From CAWGJF01 sp963822905 (GTDB lineage Bacteria > Bacteroidota > Ignavibacteria > Ignavibacteriales > Ignavibacteriaceae), in NCBI GenBank assembly GCA_963822905.1, contig CAWGJF010000001.1, positions 1,116,001 through 1,180,000 on the forward strand: a stretch of DNA of 64,000 nt, given 5' to 3'. A program made the position numbers and the translations under genes. The notes under the pieces are model-generated. The model had not been told where the DNA came from. It ran no database searches and saw only the letters and a program-made list of their open reading frames with translations. Below are positions 35,483 to 44,614 of the stretch, piece by piece. Position 1 is the first letter of the stretch. Each line of letters opens with the position of its first letter.

Positions 35483-36167
35483 AATCAGTAACAGCAATTG
35501 AACCGGCAAAAACCTGGTTAGCCCCTGAGTATAAAAATGCTTTTCCACATTCCCTGATTGTAGCCCCGGTTGTTATAACATCATCAACTAAAAGTATATT
35601 CCTTCCTTCAACAAGGTTTTCTTTTTTAACTTTAAATGCGTTTGACATATTTTCTTCACGTTCTACTTTGTTAAAACCGGTTTGTGATTCTGTGTAACGG
35701 ATTCTTTTTACAGCGTTTGTCGATAATTTTATTTTGCTTCCTTTAGCAATCCCTTTCGCAATAAAATCTGACTGATTAAACCCGCGCTCAGCTTTTTTCA
35801 AATGATGAAGTGGAATCGGAATTATCAAATCAATAGCCCATTCTTCAAGTAAGTTTGTATGTTTCTTTGCAAACATTTTTCCAAGGGTTATTCCGGTGTT
35901 GAACTGTTTGTCGTATTTAATGCTGTGAATTACTTGCTGAAGAATTGATTCTTTTTCAAAAACAAATAATGATGTAAAGTTTGAGATAATATTCGAAGGT
36001 TGGAAACTTTTTTTAAATTCTTGTTTTATTAATTCTTCATCGATGGGTTTTATGGATTGAAGGCACTGTTTGCATATTGAAGTTTCGTCAGCCTGTAAAA
36101 CTTCTTTACATCCTGAGCATTTCCGGGGGAGAATAACATCAAAGAAACTTCTCAAACGAGTTCTCAT
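35433..36167 (-). CDS. comF: ComF family phosphoribosyltransferase-like protein
   Basis: A 244-residue protein with an N-terminal zinc-finger region RKCSGCKEVLQADETSICKQC (two CxxC pairs, residues 16-37) and a C-terminal PRPP-binding domain with ILLVDDVITTGATIREC. ComF family members are linked to natural transformation in competent bacteria, or to purine salvage-like roles; function here is not proved. Its stop lies within argS (50-base tail-to-tail overlap). Separated by six bases from the upstream VWA gene. Confidence 0.92.
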   Translation of the reverse strand: MRTRLRSFFDVILPRKCSGCKEVLQADETSICKQCLQSIKPIDEELIKQEFKKSFQPSNIISNFTSLFVFEKESILQQVIHSIKYDKQFNTGITLGKMFAKKHTNLLEEWAIDLIIPIPLHHLKKAERGFNQSDFIAKGIAKGSKIKLSTNAVKRIRYTESQTGFNKVEREENMSNAFKVKKENLVEGRNILLVDDVITTGATIRECGKAFLYSGANQVFAGSIAVTDSTFSQEQKPQESSNHF

Positions 36168-36173
36168 TTTTTG

Positions 36174-38318
36174 TTAAAGCATTCCAAATCTTTTTCTTAA
36201 AAACCATTCAAGCGAAAACAACAGGATAACTAAAACAAGCAGCCATTCAGTCGACCACAGGCTGATTTCCGAAGTAACAATTTTTTCCTTAGATGACCGG
36301 GAAATAATTGAACTAATTATCCTCTCATAATTATTAAACTCATCCGGCAGAAAGAATTTTCCATGTGTGCTTTGAGAAAGCAGGTTCAGAAATTCATAGT
36401 TCATTCCTGGATTCAGAAATTCGAGATCGATCTCACCGATGTTAAAACTTCCTTTATCATTTCCTATTTGTGCTCCATTTAATAAAACCTGGCCGTTAAA
36501 ATTATAATCACCTGTCTCATTAATGTTTATCGAACCCTGATAAATTCCTGAAGAAACATTTTGCAATGACAATTCATACTTATTTTTACCTGAAGATATA
36601 TCAATATTGACTTCTGCGTCTTCCAATGGATTCAAGGATTCATCATAAATTCTTCCCACAAAATCCACCGGTTCACCTTGTGAATAACTTTTTTTAAGTG
36701 TACTAATTTTAATTCGTTTAATATCATCAGTTGAATTTAACCATTTAATGGAGTTTGTTATAAATGAATCAAACTGGCGGTTTCCTTTTTTCGCTGTCTG
36801 TAATTTCCATTTCCATATCTTCCCTGCGAGTACTGAAATTGAACGACTTCCGCTGAAATTTCGTGTAACTATCAATGGTTCGTTTGTAACTTTATTATTA
36901 AACTTAGCAAATGCTAGAACTTTGCTTTCAGGTTTTGCCTGGTAAATTCCGGTTTGCTGTATCACGGGAGGTAGATTTTGCCAATCTAAATTTTCTTCAG
37001 GATTACTCTTAATTAGGGAAACCTCATTGTTTTGTTGATTGATCTCCAGCTGTACTTCTCTGAAATTATTTGAAATTTGATTAACGGAAAAAGAGGATTG
37101 AATATTTGATGAAAGAAATCTTGAAATATCAGTACCCGTTGAGGAAACTAAAAAGTAAGGTGTTTTATTATTGTTTATTTTGTTGAAAATTTTATTAACC
37201 AATTCTCTCTGTGAAGTGGAAGAAGGAAAACTAATCAGAAAAAAAACGTCTGCGCTATCTATAATTGAATAATTAAAGCTACTTAAAAATTTTCCTTGTG
37301 AAGTTTCTACGATCGATGAAACAATAAAATTATCTTCCTTCTCAATTGTATTTTTTATGAATGATAAATCAGGTGAAGGGCTTGAACTCACAAGTAAAAT
37401 CTTGATTTTATCACTTAAAATTTTTACATATTTAATAATTTTATTATTCGCGTAAGTAAACTCCCCATCTAGCGATGAAACGGTTAGAAGTAATTTCTTT
37501 TCACCGGCACTTTTTGGAGTGTAGGAAATTTTTTCAGTCTGTAACCCTGTTTTACTCAATATAATATTTTTTTGATCAACTATTTCTCCCTCAACAGATA
37601 ATTCGAGTTTTACATTTTGTGTTGAGTAGCCTGTATTCTTTATAGTTGTAAGAATTTCTGTGGGGTTATTGGAATAAAGCAGATCATTATTTAGAATACG
37701 AATAATTTGAACATCCTTCTTTTTTGAAGAATCTCCAATTCCGATTGTAAAAACGGGGACGCCTAACTGTTCTGCTTTGTACAGAGGATTATTTCCTGTT
37801 GTAAATTCGCCGTCAGAAATAATAGTGATAGATGATATGTCCGTATTCATTTTATCTATTGATGAAAAAATATTTTCAAAATTTGTACCTCCTTCTTTAA
37901 AGCCAGCTTTGTTTAATATGTCTTTGCCGACAGGCTTTACATTTATCCCGAAGTTCAGTAATTCACTATTCGGAATCTTTCCTGATTCAATAATTTTATT
38001 TGTGAAATCTACTGCGGATGAATCCCTGCTGGTGCCATCATCAAATTTCATTGATCTTGAATCATCAAGAAAAACAAGATTTAATGGTTCAGTGATAATA
38101 TTTTTAGAGAGAGAAAGAATCGGTTCGAAAATCATAAAAATTACAAGCAGCAAAACAAGTGTTCTTAAAAAAATCAAAATGAATTTTTTAAATTTACTAA
38201 CCCGCGGAAGTGTGTATTTATATATAAAAAGAGTGTAGGCTAAAAGCAGAAAAAGTGCAATCAAAAGGTAGATGAAGGAAAAATTCAGATTCAAATGAAT
38301 ATTCTCATAACTGAACAT
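36174..38318 (-). CDS. Large membrane protein with a von Willebrand factor A-like domain
   Basis: A 714-residue protein. N-terminal transmembrane helices at about residues 15-31 and 47-68, and a final one near 690-705 (WLLVLVILLFSLEWFL) just before the cytosolic tail RKRFGML. Residues 78-270 form a VWA fold: LVFLDDSRSM supplies the DxSxS part of the MIDAS metal site (Asp85, Ser87, Ser89), with TIISDGEFTTGN as the later Asp. Then a CARDB/Ig-like region and a class I glutamine amidotransferase-like segment follow (inference from fold pattern and family memory: the YegS/BatA-related 'VWA-GATase' group). Function unknown. Overlaps phzF by one base. Confidence 0.72.
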   Translation of the reverse strand: MFSYENIHLNLNFSFIYLLIALFLLLAYTLFIYKYTLPRVSKFKKFILIFLRTLVLLLVIFMIFEPILSLSKNIITEPLNLVFLDDSRSMKFDDGTSRDSSAVDFTNKIIESGKIPNSELLNFGINVKPVGKDILNKAGFKEGGTNFENIFSSIDKMNTDISSITIISDGEFTTGNNPLYKAEQLGVPVFTIGIGDSSKKKDVQIIRILNNDLLYSNNPTEILTTIKNTGYSTQNVKLELSVEGEIVDQKNIILSKTGLQTEKISYTPKSAGEKKLLLTVSSLDGEFTYANNKIIKYVKILSDKIKILLVSSSPSPDLSFIKNTIEKEDNFIVSSIVETSQGKFLSSFNYSIIDSADVFFLISFPSSTSQRELVNKIFNKINNNKTPYFLVSSTGTDISRFLSSNIQSSFSVNQISNNFREVQLEINQQNNEVSLIKSNPEENLDWQNLPPVIQQTGIYQAKPESKVLAFAKFNNKVTNEPLIVTRNFSGSRSISVLAGKIWKWKLQTAKKGNRQFDSFITNSIKWLNSTDDIKRIKISTLKKSYSQGEPVDFVGRIYDESLNPLEDAEVNIDISSGKNKYELSLQNVSSGIYQGSININETGDYNFNGQVLLNGAQIGNDKGSFNIGEIDLEFLNPGMNYEFLNLLSQSTHGKFFLPDEFNNYERIISSIISRSSKEKIVTSEISLWSTEWLLVLVILLFSLEWFLRKRFGML

Positions 38319-39184
38319 CAGAAGTAAAGTTCTCCTTTAAAAACTGTTACAGCATTTCCGGCTATTCTAAGCAAATTTAAAGCAGGGGAATAGATTACTT
38401 TTACCCGGCCTCTTCTTCCGATAATATCACCCTGCTCAAATGTAATAAGTTTGTCATCTGAATTTTTTAATATGCTCAAGAATCTCAGAACCATTAATAA
38501 TGGTCCGTTTGCCGAACCCGTAACGGGATCTTCATTTATCCCATAAAATGGAGCAAAGAAACGCAAATGTGCAGAGGAATCACTATCAATCGTTTCAGTT
38601 GTATAGACTGCTACAACCTTTATTTCATTATGATTTTCTGTAAGCTTATATACTTTGTCAAAATTCGGTTTAAGTCCTTTTAAGTTTGAAAATGAATCTA
38701 TGTTTAAATATAAGATGCCATCGCCTGTAAGGACAAATGGATAATTTCCTGTCGAAGAATCATCGACAAGATTCAATGAATCGAGAATTTCTTGTTTATT
38801 AAAATCATAATGTTTTAATTCTTGAATCGGGATCTGCATAAAATATAATTCAGCTTCCCGTCTGCATTTTAAAACACCTGATCTTGTATTGAAGGTAACA
38901 TCAGAATTGTTATCCAACAGATTCATTTCTTTTAAAAAATGGATTGAGGCGATTGTTGCATGGCCACATAAATCAACTTCAACCGTTGGAGTGAACCATT
39001 TTAATGAATAATCTGCTTTACTTGATTTTTGGAGAAAAGCTGTTTCTGAAAGATTCATTTCTTTTGCAATCTTTTGCATCTCTTCTGTAGAAAGTGAATC
39101 ATCCATTACAACTCCTGCAGGATTTCCTTCAAAAGCATGTGTAGTAAAGGAATCTATCTGGAAAACATTAAGCGGGTTTTTCAT
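38318..39184 (-). CDS. PhzF family isomerase
   Basis: Related to PhzF of phenazine synthesis and to diaminopimelate-epimerase fold enzymes. The N-terminus has FQIDSFTTHAFEGNPAGVV, the catalytic Glu47 in LSETAFL, and GHATIAS with DPVTGSANGPL for ligand binding. 288 residues, the family length. No phenazine genes are nearby, so a general, unknown metabolic role. Starts 17 bases inside the end of surE. Confidence 0.9.
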   Translation of the reverse strand: MKNPLNVFQIDSFTTHAFEGNPAGVVMDDSLSTEEMQKIAKEMNLSETAFLQKSSKADYSLKWFTPTVEVDLCGHATIASIHFLKEMNLLDNNSDVTFNTRSGVLKCRREAELYFMQIPIQELKHYDFNKQEILDSLNLVDDSSTGNYPFVLTGDGILYLNIDSFSNLKGLKPNFDKVYKLTENHNEIKVVAVYTTETIDSDSSAHLRFFAPFYGINEDPVTGSANGPLLMVLRFLSILKNSDDKLITFEQGDIIGRRGRVKVIYSPALNLLRIAGNAVTVFKGELYF

Positions 39185-39947
39185 TTTTAATTTCTTCTAA
39201 TCCCCAGCTTTTCATTTGATTAAAGATTTCATAATCCGTAAGATCAAAATGAATGGGAGTAATTGAAACATATTTATTTGTCACTGCTACCTGGTCAATA
39301 TCAAGTCCTTTATCTGCTTCTACAAGATGCCCGGTTAGCCAGTAGTAATCTCTACCAAATGGGTCGGTTCTTTTTTCGTAAATATCATCCCACTTGGATT
39401 TGCCCTGCTTAGTGATCAGAATCCCTTTTATTTCATCTTCAGGAACATCAGGAACATTAACATTCAGCATCGTCCCTTTTGGTAAGTCTTTCTTATATAA
39501 TTTTTCTGCAATCATCTTTGCAACTTTTGTGGCGTAAGTAAAATCTCTTACCACGTGACTAGTAACTGAAATTGCCACTGCTGGAACATCCATAATAGCT
39601 GCTTCACGTGCCGCAGATACAGTTCCTGAATAAATTATGTTAATTGCCGTGTTTGATCCATGATTTATACCTGAAAAAACAAGATCGGGAGGTCTTTTCA
39701 TAATATTTCTGATTCCCATTTTTACACAATCAGCAGGGGTTCCGTCAACAGCATATCCAAACAGACTACCATTTTTGTAATATTCAATAACGCGCAGTGG
39801 GATTTGCATCGTGATTCCATGACCAACAGCACTTTGTTCTTTGTGTGGCGCAACAACAATGACTTCAGCAATTTCACTTAGAGATTTTGCCAAAGCATTA
39901 ATTCCGGCGGAGTCGATTCCGTCATCATTTGTTACAAGGATTTTCAA
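39168..39947 (-). CDS. surE: 5'/3'-nucleotidase SurE
   Basis: Survival protein SurE; dephosphorylates nucleoside monophosphates, divalent-metal dependent. The TTG at 39947 after a GGAG ribosome binding site begins KILVTNDDG, the exact family start (metal ligands Asp8-Asp9); the earlier ATG at 39986 would add an atypical tail. Other motifs: SAVGHGITM, GTPADCVKMG, SGINHGSNTAINIIYSGTVSAA. 259 residues. Confidence 0.93.
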   Translation of the reverse strand: MKILVTNDDGIDSAGINALAKSLSEIAEVIVVAPHKEQSAVGHGITMQIPLRVIEYYKNGSLFGYAVDGTPADCVKMGIRNIMKRPPDLVFSGINHGSNTAINIIYSGTVSAAREAAIMDVPAVAISVTSHVVRDFTYATKVAKMIAEKLYKKDLPKGTMLNVNVPDVPEDEIKGILITKQGKSKWDDIYEKRTDPFGRDYYWLTGHLVEADKGLDIDQVAVTNKYVSITPIHFDLTDYEIFNQMKSWGLEEIKNEKPA

Positions 39948-40043
39948 TATATTTAACTCCGAAAAAAACTTAAAAATATTGTTCAATATACTAAATTCAA
40001 CGGCTCACTCTCAATTTAAACCAAATACCCAAAAACTGTTTTA

Positions 40044-40784
40044 ATGATTGTAATTCAGCCTTATACTTTTAAGCATTTCAAAGAAATCGGTTTTGGTTTC
40101 AGTACAAAAATTGGTAAGGAAATCAAATCACCGTTTTATTTTAATTTATCTTTTAGTGTTGGCAACGATTCTGAAATTGTAAAGGAAAACAGGAAGACAT
40201 TTTTTAACAAAATAGGAATAGATGAAAGTAAAGTGGCATTTCAGAAACAGGTACACGGAGATATTATTAAAATAGTTAACTCACCAGGAAACCAGGGAGA
40301 AAGTGATGCTCTGATCACTACTGAAAAAAAATTAGGCTTGACGATTACCAGTGCTGATTGTTGTGCAATATTTATTTACGATTATAAAAAAGAAATTATT
40401 GCTGCTGTTCATTCAGGATGGAGGGGAACATCAAAAAGAATATTATTTAAAACACTGGAAAAACTTAAAAATGATTTCAGTTGTAATGCAAGTGATCTGT
40501 TTTGTTATTTGTCTCCTTCTATTTCACAACAGAACTATGAAGTGGGAGAGGAAGTCGTTCAACAATTTAGCAAAGAATACATCAAGAAAATCAACAATAA
40601 ATTTTATTTGGATATTAAAACTGCAAACTATGAAATGCTGATTGGACAGGGAGTTAAGTCAAATCAGATCCAGGTTTCTCAACTTTGCAGTTATGGTTTT
40701 TCTTCACTTCTCCATTCTTACAGGAGAGATGGAAATAAATCAGGCAGAGCATTAGGTGTTATTTTCATGAAAGACAATAAATGA
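40044..40784 (+). CDS. pgeF: Purine nucleoside phosphorylase-like / polyphenol oxidase family protein (PgeF)
   Basis: Member of the YfiH/PgeF family (DUF152, copper or zinc active site), formerly 'laccase domain'; recent work assigns peptidoglycan-editing or purine phosphorylase activity. The histidine/cysteine set is seen: VAFQKQVHGD, TSADCCAIFI, AAVHSGWRGTSK. 246 residues. The stop overlaps the next gene's start (ATGA). Upstream gap of 96 bases to surE with divergent transcription. Confidence 0.93.
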   Translation: MIVIQPYTFKHFKEIGFGFSTKIGKEIKSPFYFNLSFSVGNDSEIVKENRKTFFNKIGIDESKVAFQKQVHGDIIKIVNSPGNQGESDALITTEKKLGLTITSADCCAIFIYDYKKEIIAAVHSGWRGTSKRILFKTLEKLKNDFSCNASDLFCYLSPSISQQNYEVGEEVVQQFSKEYIKKINNKFYLDIKTANYEMLIGQGVKSNQIQVSQLCSYGFSSLLHSYRRDGNKSGRALGVIFMKDNK

Positions 40785-41695
40785 AATCCGAACCGGTCAA
40801 AATAGTTTTAGTTTATGTTATGCTTTGCTTCATCTGGGGATCAACCTGGCTTGCAATCCGGTTTGGACTTGAATCGTTAACTCCACTTTTTTCTGCCGGA
40901 ATCAGGTTTATGCTTGCTTCATTTTTTATTTATATCCTGATGAGAATTAGAAAAATTTCAATCCAAAAAGATTCAGTAGCAATCCGGCTTTACATTTTAA
41001 TGGGTTTTTTATCTTTCGTAATACCATTCGGTTTAGTTTATTGGGCAGAACAATATGTGCCTTCAGGAATGGCATCAGTTTTATTTGCTGTTTACCCATT
41101 CTTTGTTGCAATATTTTCTTTTATCAGGATGCCCGCTGAAAAAATTGGAATTTATAAAACGATTGGAACAATTATCGGGTTTTTAGGAATCGTAGTTATT
41201 TTTTCTGATTCTTTTTCGGGTAACCTTTCAGAATATATCCTTGGAATGCTGGCATGCGTTCTTAGTGGAGTTATTCAGGCCTGGATTGCAGTATCTATTA
41301 AAAAATTTGGTAATCATTTAAACCCGCTATCGATGAATTTATTTCCAATGATTATTGGTGGTGTTTTTCTTCTGGCAATCGGGTATTTCAGCGAAGATAT
41401 GTCAAGTATCAGGTTCGATGAAAATGCAGTTTTGTCAGTTCTTTATCTTGCATTCTTTGGTAGCGTAATTACATTCACTTCTTTCTACTGGTTAATGCAG
41501 AGGATTGATGTTGTTATTCTTTCGCTTCTAACATTCATTACTCCAATAGTAGCTTTGATCCTCGGTTATTTTATCTTTATGGAAACATTATCCCTAAATC
41601 ATTTTATTGGTTCTGCAATGGTTTTAGCAGGAGTTTTTGGGGCAAATTTTGGGAATATGCTAAAATCCAAAGGAAAAAAGTTGATAAAGTATTAA
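40781..41695 (+). CDS. EamA/RhaT family DMT transporter
   Basis: A 304-residue integral membrane protein with about ten helices in two EamA repeats: first repeat VLVYVMLCFIWGSTWLAIRFG, second from about residue 150 (GMLACVLSGVIQAWIAVSI) with GSVITFTSFYWLM and a basic C-terminal tail KSKGKKLIKY. Drug/metabolite transporter superfamily; substrate unknown. Coupled to pgeF through a 4-base overlap. Confidence 0.9.
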   Translation: MKSEPVKIVLVYVMLCFIWGSTWLAIRFGLESLTPLFSAGIRFMLASFFIYILMRIRKISIQKDSVAIRLYILMGFLSFVIPFGLVYWAEQYVPSGMASVLFAVYPFFVAIFSFIRMPAEKIGIYKTIGTIIGFLGIVVIFSDSFSGNLSEYILGMLACVLSGVIQAWIAVSIKKFGNHLNPLSMNLFPMIIGGVFLLAIGYFSEDMSSIRFDENAVLSVLYLAFFGSVITFTSFYWLMQRIDVVILSLLTFITPIVALILGYFIFMETLSLNHFIGSAMVLAGVFGANFGNMLKSKGKKLIKY

Positions 41696-41769
41696 GGATT
41701 ATTAATAAAATTGGACTACAATTTCTTACAAAAAACCTATTTTTCCATTAAATTATAGATACAATATTT

Positions 41770-42141
41770 ATGCAGAATGTAATAAGAATAAAAGGTGCAA
41801 CTTTTTACGGATACCATGGAGTCCGTTCTGAAGAGCAAAGTGTTGGGGGAAAGTTTGAAGCTGATATTGATATTTATACTGATTTTTCTGAAGCTGCAAT
41901 AAAAGATGATTTACATAAAACAGTTGATTATTTTGAAGTTTATTCTTTAATGAACAACCTTGCAATCTCTCAAAAATATTATTTGATCGAAGCACTTGCA
42001 ATGAAAATTGCGGATGGGCTTCTGAAAAAATTTAGTAACATTGATAAAGTTGCAATCCGGGTTAGAAAAAATAATCCGCCCCTTGGCGGTGTTGCTGATT
42101 GCGTTGAAGTTGAAGTGATTAAAGATCGAAGTGAATTATAA
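41770..42141 (+). CDS. folB: Dihydroneopterin aldolase
   Basis: Third step of folate pterin synthesis. KGATFYGYHGVRSEEQSVGG carries the catalytic Tyr/Glu region and DDLHKTVDYFEVYSLM with Lys nearby (LIEALAMKIAD). 123 residues. Overlaps folK by 11 bases. Confidence 0.95.
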   Translation: MQNVIRIKGATFYGYHGVRSEEQSVGGKFEADIDIYTDFSEAAIKDDLHKTVDYFEVYSLMNNLAISQKYYLIEALAMKIADGLLKKFSNIDKVAIRVRKNNPPLGGVADCVEVEVIKDRSEL

Positions 42142-42646
42142 TAAAGTTTTTATTGGAGTTGGTTCGAATGTTGGTGACAAGATGCAGAATATTGAAAAAG
42201 CTGTTGAGTTAATTAATAAAAATTCCGAATGTGAAATTGTAAATGTTTCTTCTATTTATGAATCGAAACCATACGGAGATGTCAAACAGGATAATTTTTT
42301 TAACTCTGTTGTTCGTATTGAAACAAATCTCGAACCGGATAACCTGTTCAGGATTCTAAAAGATATTGAAGAAAAAATTGGAAGAATAAAAACTAAAAGG
42401 TGGGGACCTAGAGAAATTGATCTTGACATCCTTTTATATGATGACTTAGTTTATTCTGAAAATAATTTAACAATTCCTCATAGAGGAATTCAGGAAAGGG
42501 ATTTTGTTATGGTTCCCTTAATTGAAATTGAACCTGAAATAGTTCACCCGGTGTTTAAGAAAAAAATCAGTCAGCTTTTAAAGAAAGCAGATAAAAATAT
42601 AACCGGGAAAGTATCACAAAAAATAAAAAAGTTATCCGGACAATAA
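42131..42646 (+). CDS. folK: 2-amino-4-hydroxy-6-hydroxymethyldihydropteridine pyrophosphokinase
   Basis: Pyrophosphorylates hydroxymethyl-dihydropterin. FIGVGSNVGDKMQNIEKAV at the N-terminus and the catalytic RWGPREIDLDILLYDD are intact; HRGIQERDFVMVPLIEI is the last conserved block. GTG start, 171 residues. Part of folB-folK-dNK. Confidence 0.96.
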   Translation: MNYNKVFIGVGSNVGDKMQNIEKAVELINKNSECEIVNVSSIYESKPYGDVKQDNFFNSVVRIETNLEPDNLFRILKDIEEKIGRIKTKRWGPREIDLDILLYDDLVYSENNLTIPHRGIQERDFVMVPLIEIEPEIVHPVFKKKISQLLKKADKNITGKVSQKIKKLSGQ

Positions 42647-42647
42647 A

Positions 42648-43307
42648 GTGCAGGAAAATAAAGAAGTAAAATTCATTGCAATTGAAGGTGTAATTGGAGC
42701 GGGGAAAACAAGTCTTGCTAAAAAAATGGTTGAGAGACTTGAAGGAAGATTAATCCTTGAACAGTTTGATACAAACCCTTTCCTTGAAAAATTTTATGTT
42801 GATAGGAAAAGGTATGCATTCCAGACGCAAATGTTTTTTCTAATCAACCGGTTTAAGCAGCAGCAGGAACTTGGCCAGGAAGATCTTTTCTCAGAATATA
42901 TAATTTGTGATTATATATTTGAGAAAGACAGAATCTTTGCATACCTCAATCTGAGCAAGGATGAATTGAGTCTTTATGAAAGTATTTATCCTCTCTTGGC
43001 AAGAACCTTACGTAAACCGGATCTTGTGGTTTTCTTACAGTCATCAGTTGATAGGTTGATGTACAATATAAAATCAAGGAACAGGAAAGTTGAGCGTGCG
43101 CTAACACGCGGTTATATTGAAGAACTTAACGAAGCTTATAATCATTTCTTTTTTAGATATAATACCACACCGCTTCTTATTGTGAATTCATCGGAAATTG
43201 ATTTTGTAAACAATGAAGAAGATTTTGATGTATTGTTTAAGCAAATCTTCCGTGAAGACAGGGGAATTATTGAATATTTTAAACCAGAATCCAGGAAAGA
43301 ATTATGA
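42648..43307 (+). CDS. Deoxynucleoside kinase (dGK/dCK type)
   Basis: Phosphorylates deoxynucleosides; P-loop EGVIGAGKTSLAKKM, then RKRYAFQTQMFFLINRFKQQ (substrate-binding) and CDYIFEKDRIFA, the ERS/DRS-like catalytic segment. 219 residues, GTG start, one base after folK stops. In this lineage a folK-dNK pair is common (recollection). Overlaps the next gene's start by 4 bases. Confidence 0.9.
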   Translation: MQENKEVKFIAIEGVIGAGKTSLAKKMVERLEGRLILEQFDTNPFLEKFYVDRKRYAFQTQMFFLINRFKQQQELGQEDLFSEYIICDYIFEKDRIFAYLNLSKDELSLYESIYPLLARTLRKPDLVVFLQSSVDRLMYNIKSRNRKVERALTRGYIEELNEAYNHFFFRYNTTPLLIVNSSEIDFVNNEEDFDVLFKQIFREDRGIIEYFKPESRKEL

Positions 43308-43510
43308 TTAGGTTTTTCCTGATTCTTGCATTCCTGTTTTTTTTATTTTTCATTTTGAAATTTATTCGATTATTCCTGAAATATGTTTCCTCAACTAAAA
43401 CAACCATTGATGATTTAAGAGAGAAAAACAATGACATTGGAAAGAAATATGGAAATGTAGAAGAAGCACAGTTCCGGGAAATTCCGCCTGATGAGCAGGA
43501 AAAAGAGTAA
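43304..43510 (+). CDS. Small single-span membrane protein (DUF4834-like)
   Basis: 68 residues: an N-terminal transmembrane helix (FFLILAFLFFLFFILKFIRLFL) followed by a charged cytosolic tail rich in Lys/Glu/Asn ending EIPPDEQEKE. Size and layout match the Bacteroidota DUF4834 family of unknown function. Starts with ATG overlapping the kinase gene. Its stop TAA overlaps a candidate ATT start of the glycosyltransferase. Confidence 0.7.
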   Translation: MIRFFLILAFLFFLFFILKFIRLFLKYVSSTKTTIDDLREKNNDIGKKYGNVEEAQFREIPPDEQEKE

Positions 43511-44613
43511 TTCTGAGTTCTATACCGGGAGGTTCAATCTTTTTAAATCTAACACTAAAGATTATCGAAAAATTATTTTCTGTTAAGGAAAATAAAAGTT
43601 CAATTCTTAATTTCCCAAAGGAAATTATAATTATCCGTCAGCACAATGATCTTTATGATCTACTCGCAGGCGTTTCAATTCTCAGAGCCATCAAAGAAAC
43701 CTATCCGGAATCTCGTGTCTCACTTGTTATAAAAAAACTAAGCAATCCAGGAAAGCTAAAAATTAAATTTGTTGATCAGGTTTTTGTTCTCGACACATTA
43801 AAATTATTTAATCCTGTTTACTTGATTAGAACCTGGAAATTTTTGAGAAGGGAATATAGTGTTGCTATTGTTCCTGTTGTAGTTAAAGTTTCACACTTCA
43901 GTAATTTACTTGCAAGAGTTTGTAATGCTGAAATCAGGATTGGTATAAACAGTATTAATGGTCAAAAAAATGGTAGTTATTTTCTTTTTGATAGAAGAGT
44001 AAATGTTGACTGGAGAATTCATCCTGATTCAAATGTATCAGAAAGAAGTCTTGATTTACTTAGACCATTTGGAATTAATACAATTGACTACAGATCGGAG
44101 ATAGATTTGGATGAAAAAGATTTAGCCACCGCTAAAAATTTTTTATCTGGTTTTGATACTAAAAAAGAGAACCTGATTGGTTTGCAGGTTGGGGGATTAA
44201 AACCTCAATGTAGATGGTCATTAATCAAATTTTGTTCACTTATAAACAAACTTGATGAAAATTATTCTATCAATTTCTACATAATTGGAAGCAATGCAGA
44301 TATAAATGAGATTAATTTTATTAAAAAAAATATTAAGTTTTCAATTGAGTTATTTATTCAAAAAACGATTTCTGAAATAGCAGCAGTAATTTCAGAATCG
44401 CATTTATTTATCTCAAACGACAGTGAAATTATGCACATTGCTGGTTCAACATCAACACCACAAATTTCAATATTCGGTCCGACAAATCCATTTAACTGGG
44501 CACCAATAGGAGCAAATAAATATTTTATCAGGAAATCTGAATTAATTGATGATATTGCAGTTGAAGATATTTACCATCTTTGTGAGCTAATACTTCAAAA
44601 GAAAGAAGATTAA
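43510..44613 (+). CDS. Glycosyltransferase family 9 (heptosyltransferase-like); start uncertain
   Basis: Transfers sugars in lipopolysaccharide-type glycan synthesis. KEIIIIRQHNDLYDLLAGVSILRAIKE (from about 43618) is the N-terminal GT9 glycine/His loop, and LIGLQVGGLKPQCRWSLIKFCSLI and SHLFISNDSEIMHIAGSTSTPQISIFGPTNPFNWAP are the C-terminal donor-binding motifs. The frame is open from 43492 and contains no ATG, GTG or TTG until the internal TTG at 43822, which would delete the conserved N-terminus. ATT at 43510, overlapping the stop of the previous gene as TAATT, or ATC at 43537, four bases after GGGAGG, are the best candidates; a base error is the other explanation. About 367 residues from 43510. 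Confidence 0.82.
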   Translation: MLSSIPGGSIFLNLTLKIIEKLFSVKENKSSILNFPKEIIIIRQHNDLYDLLAGVSILRAIKETYPESRVSLVIKKLSNPGKLKIKFVDQVFVLDTLKLFNPVYLIRTWKFLRREYSVAIVPVVVKVSHFSNLLARVCNAEIRIGINSINGQKNGSYFLFDRRVNVDWRIHPDSNVSERSLDLLRPFGINTIDYRSEIDLDEKDLATAKNFLSGFDTKKENLIGLQVGGLKPQCRWSLIKFCSLINKLDENYSINFYIIGSNADINEINFIKKNIKFSIELFIQKTISEIAAVISESHLFISNDSEIMHIAGSTSTPQISIFGPTNPFNWAPIGANKYFIRKSELIDDIAVEDIYHLCELILQKKED

Positions 44614-44614
44614 A

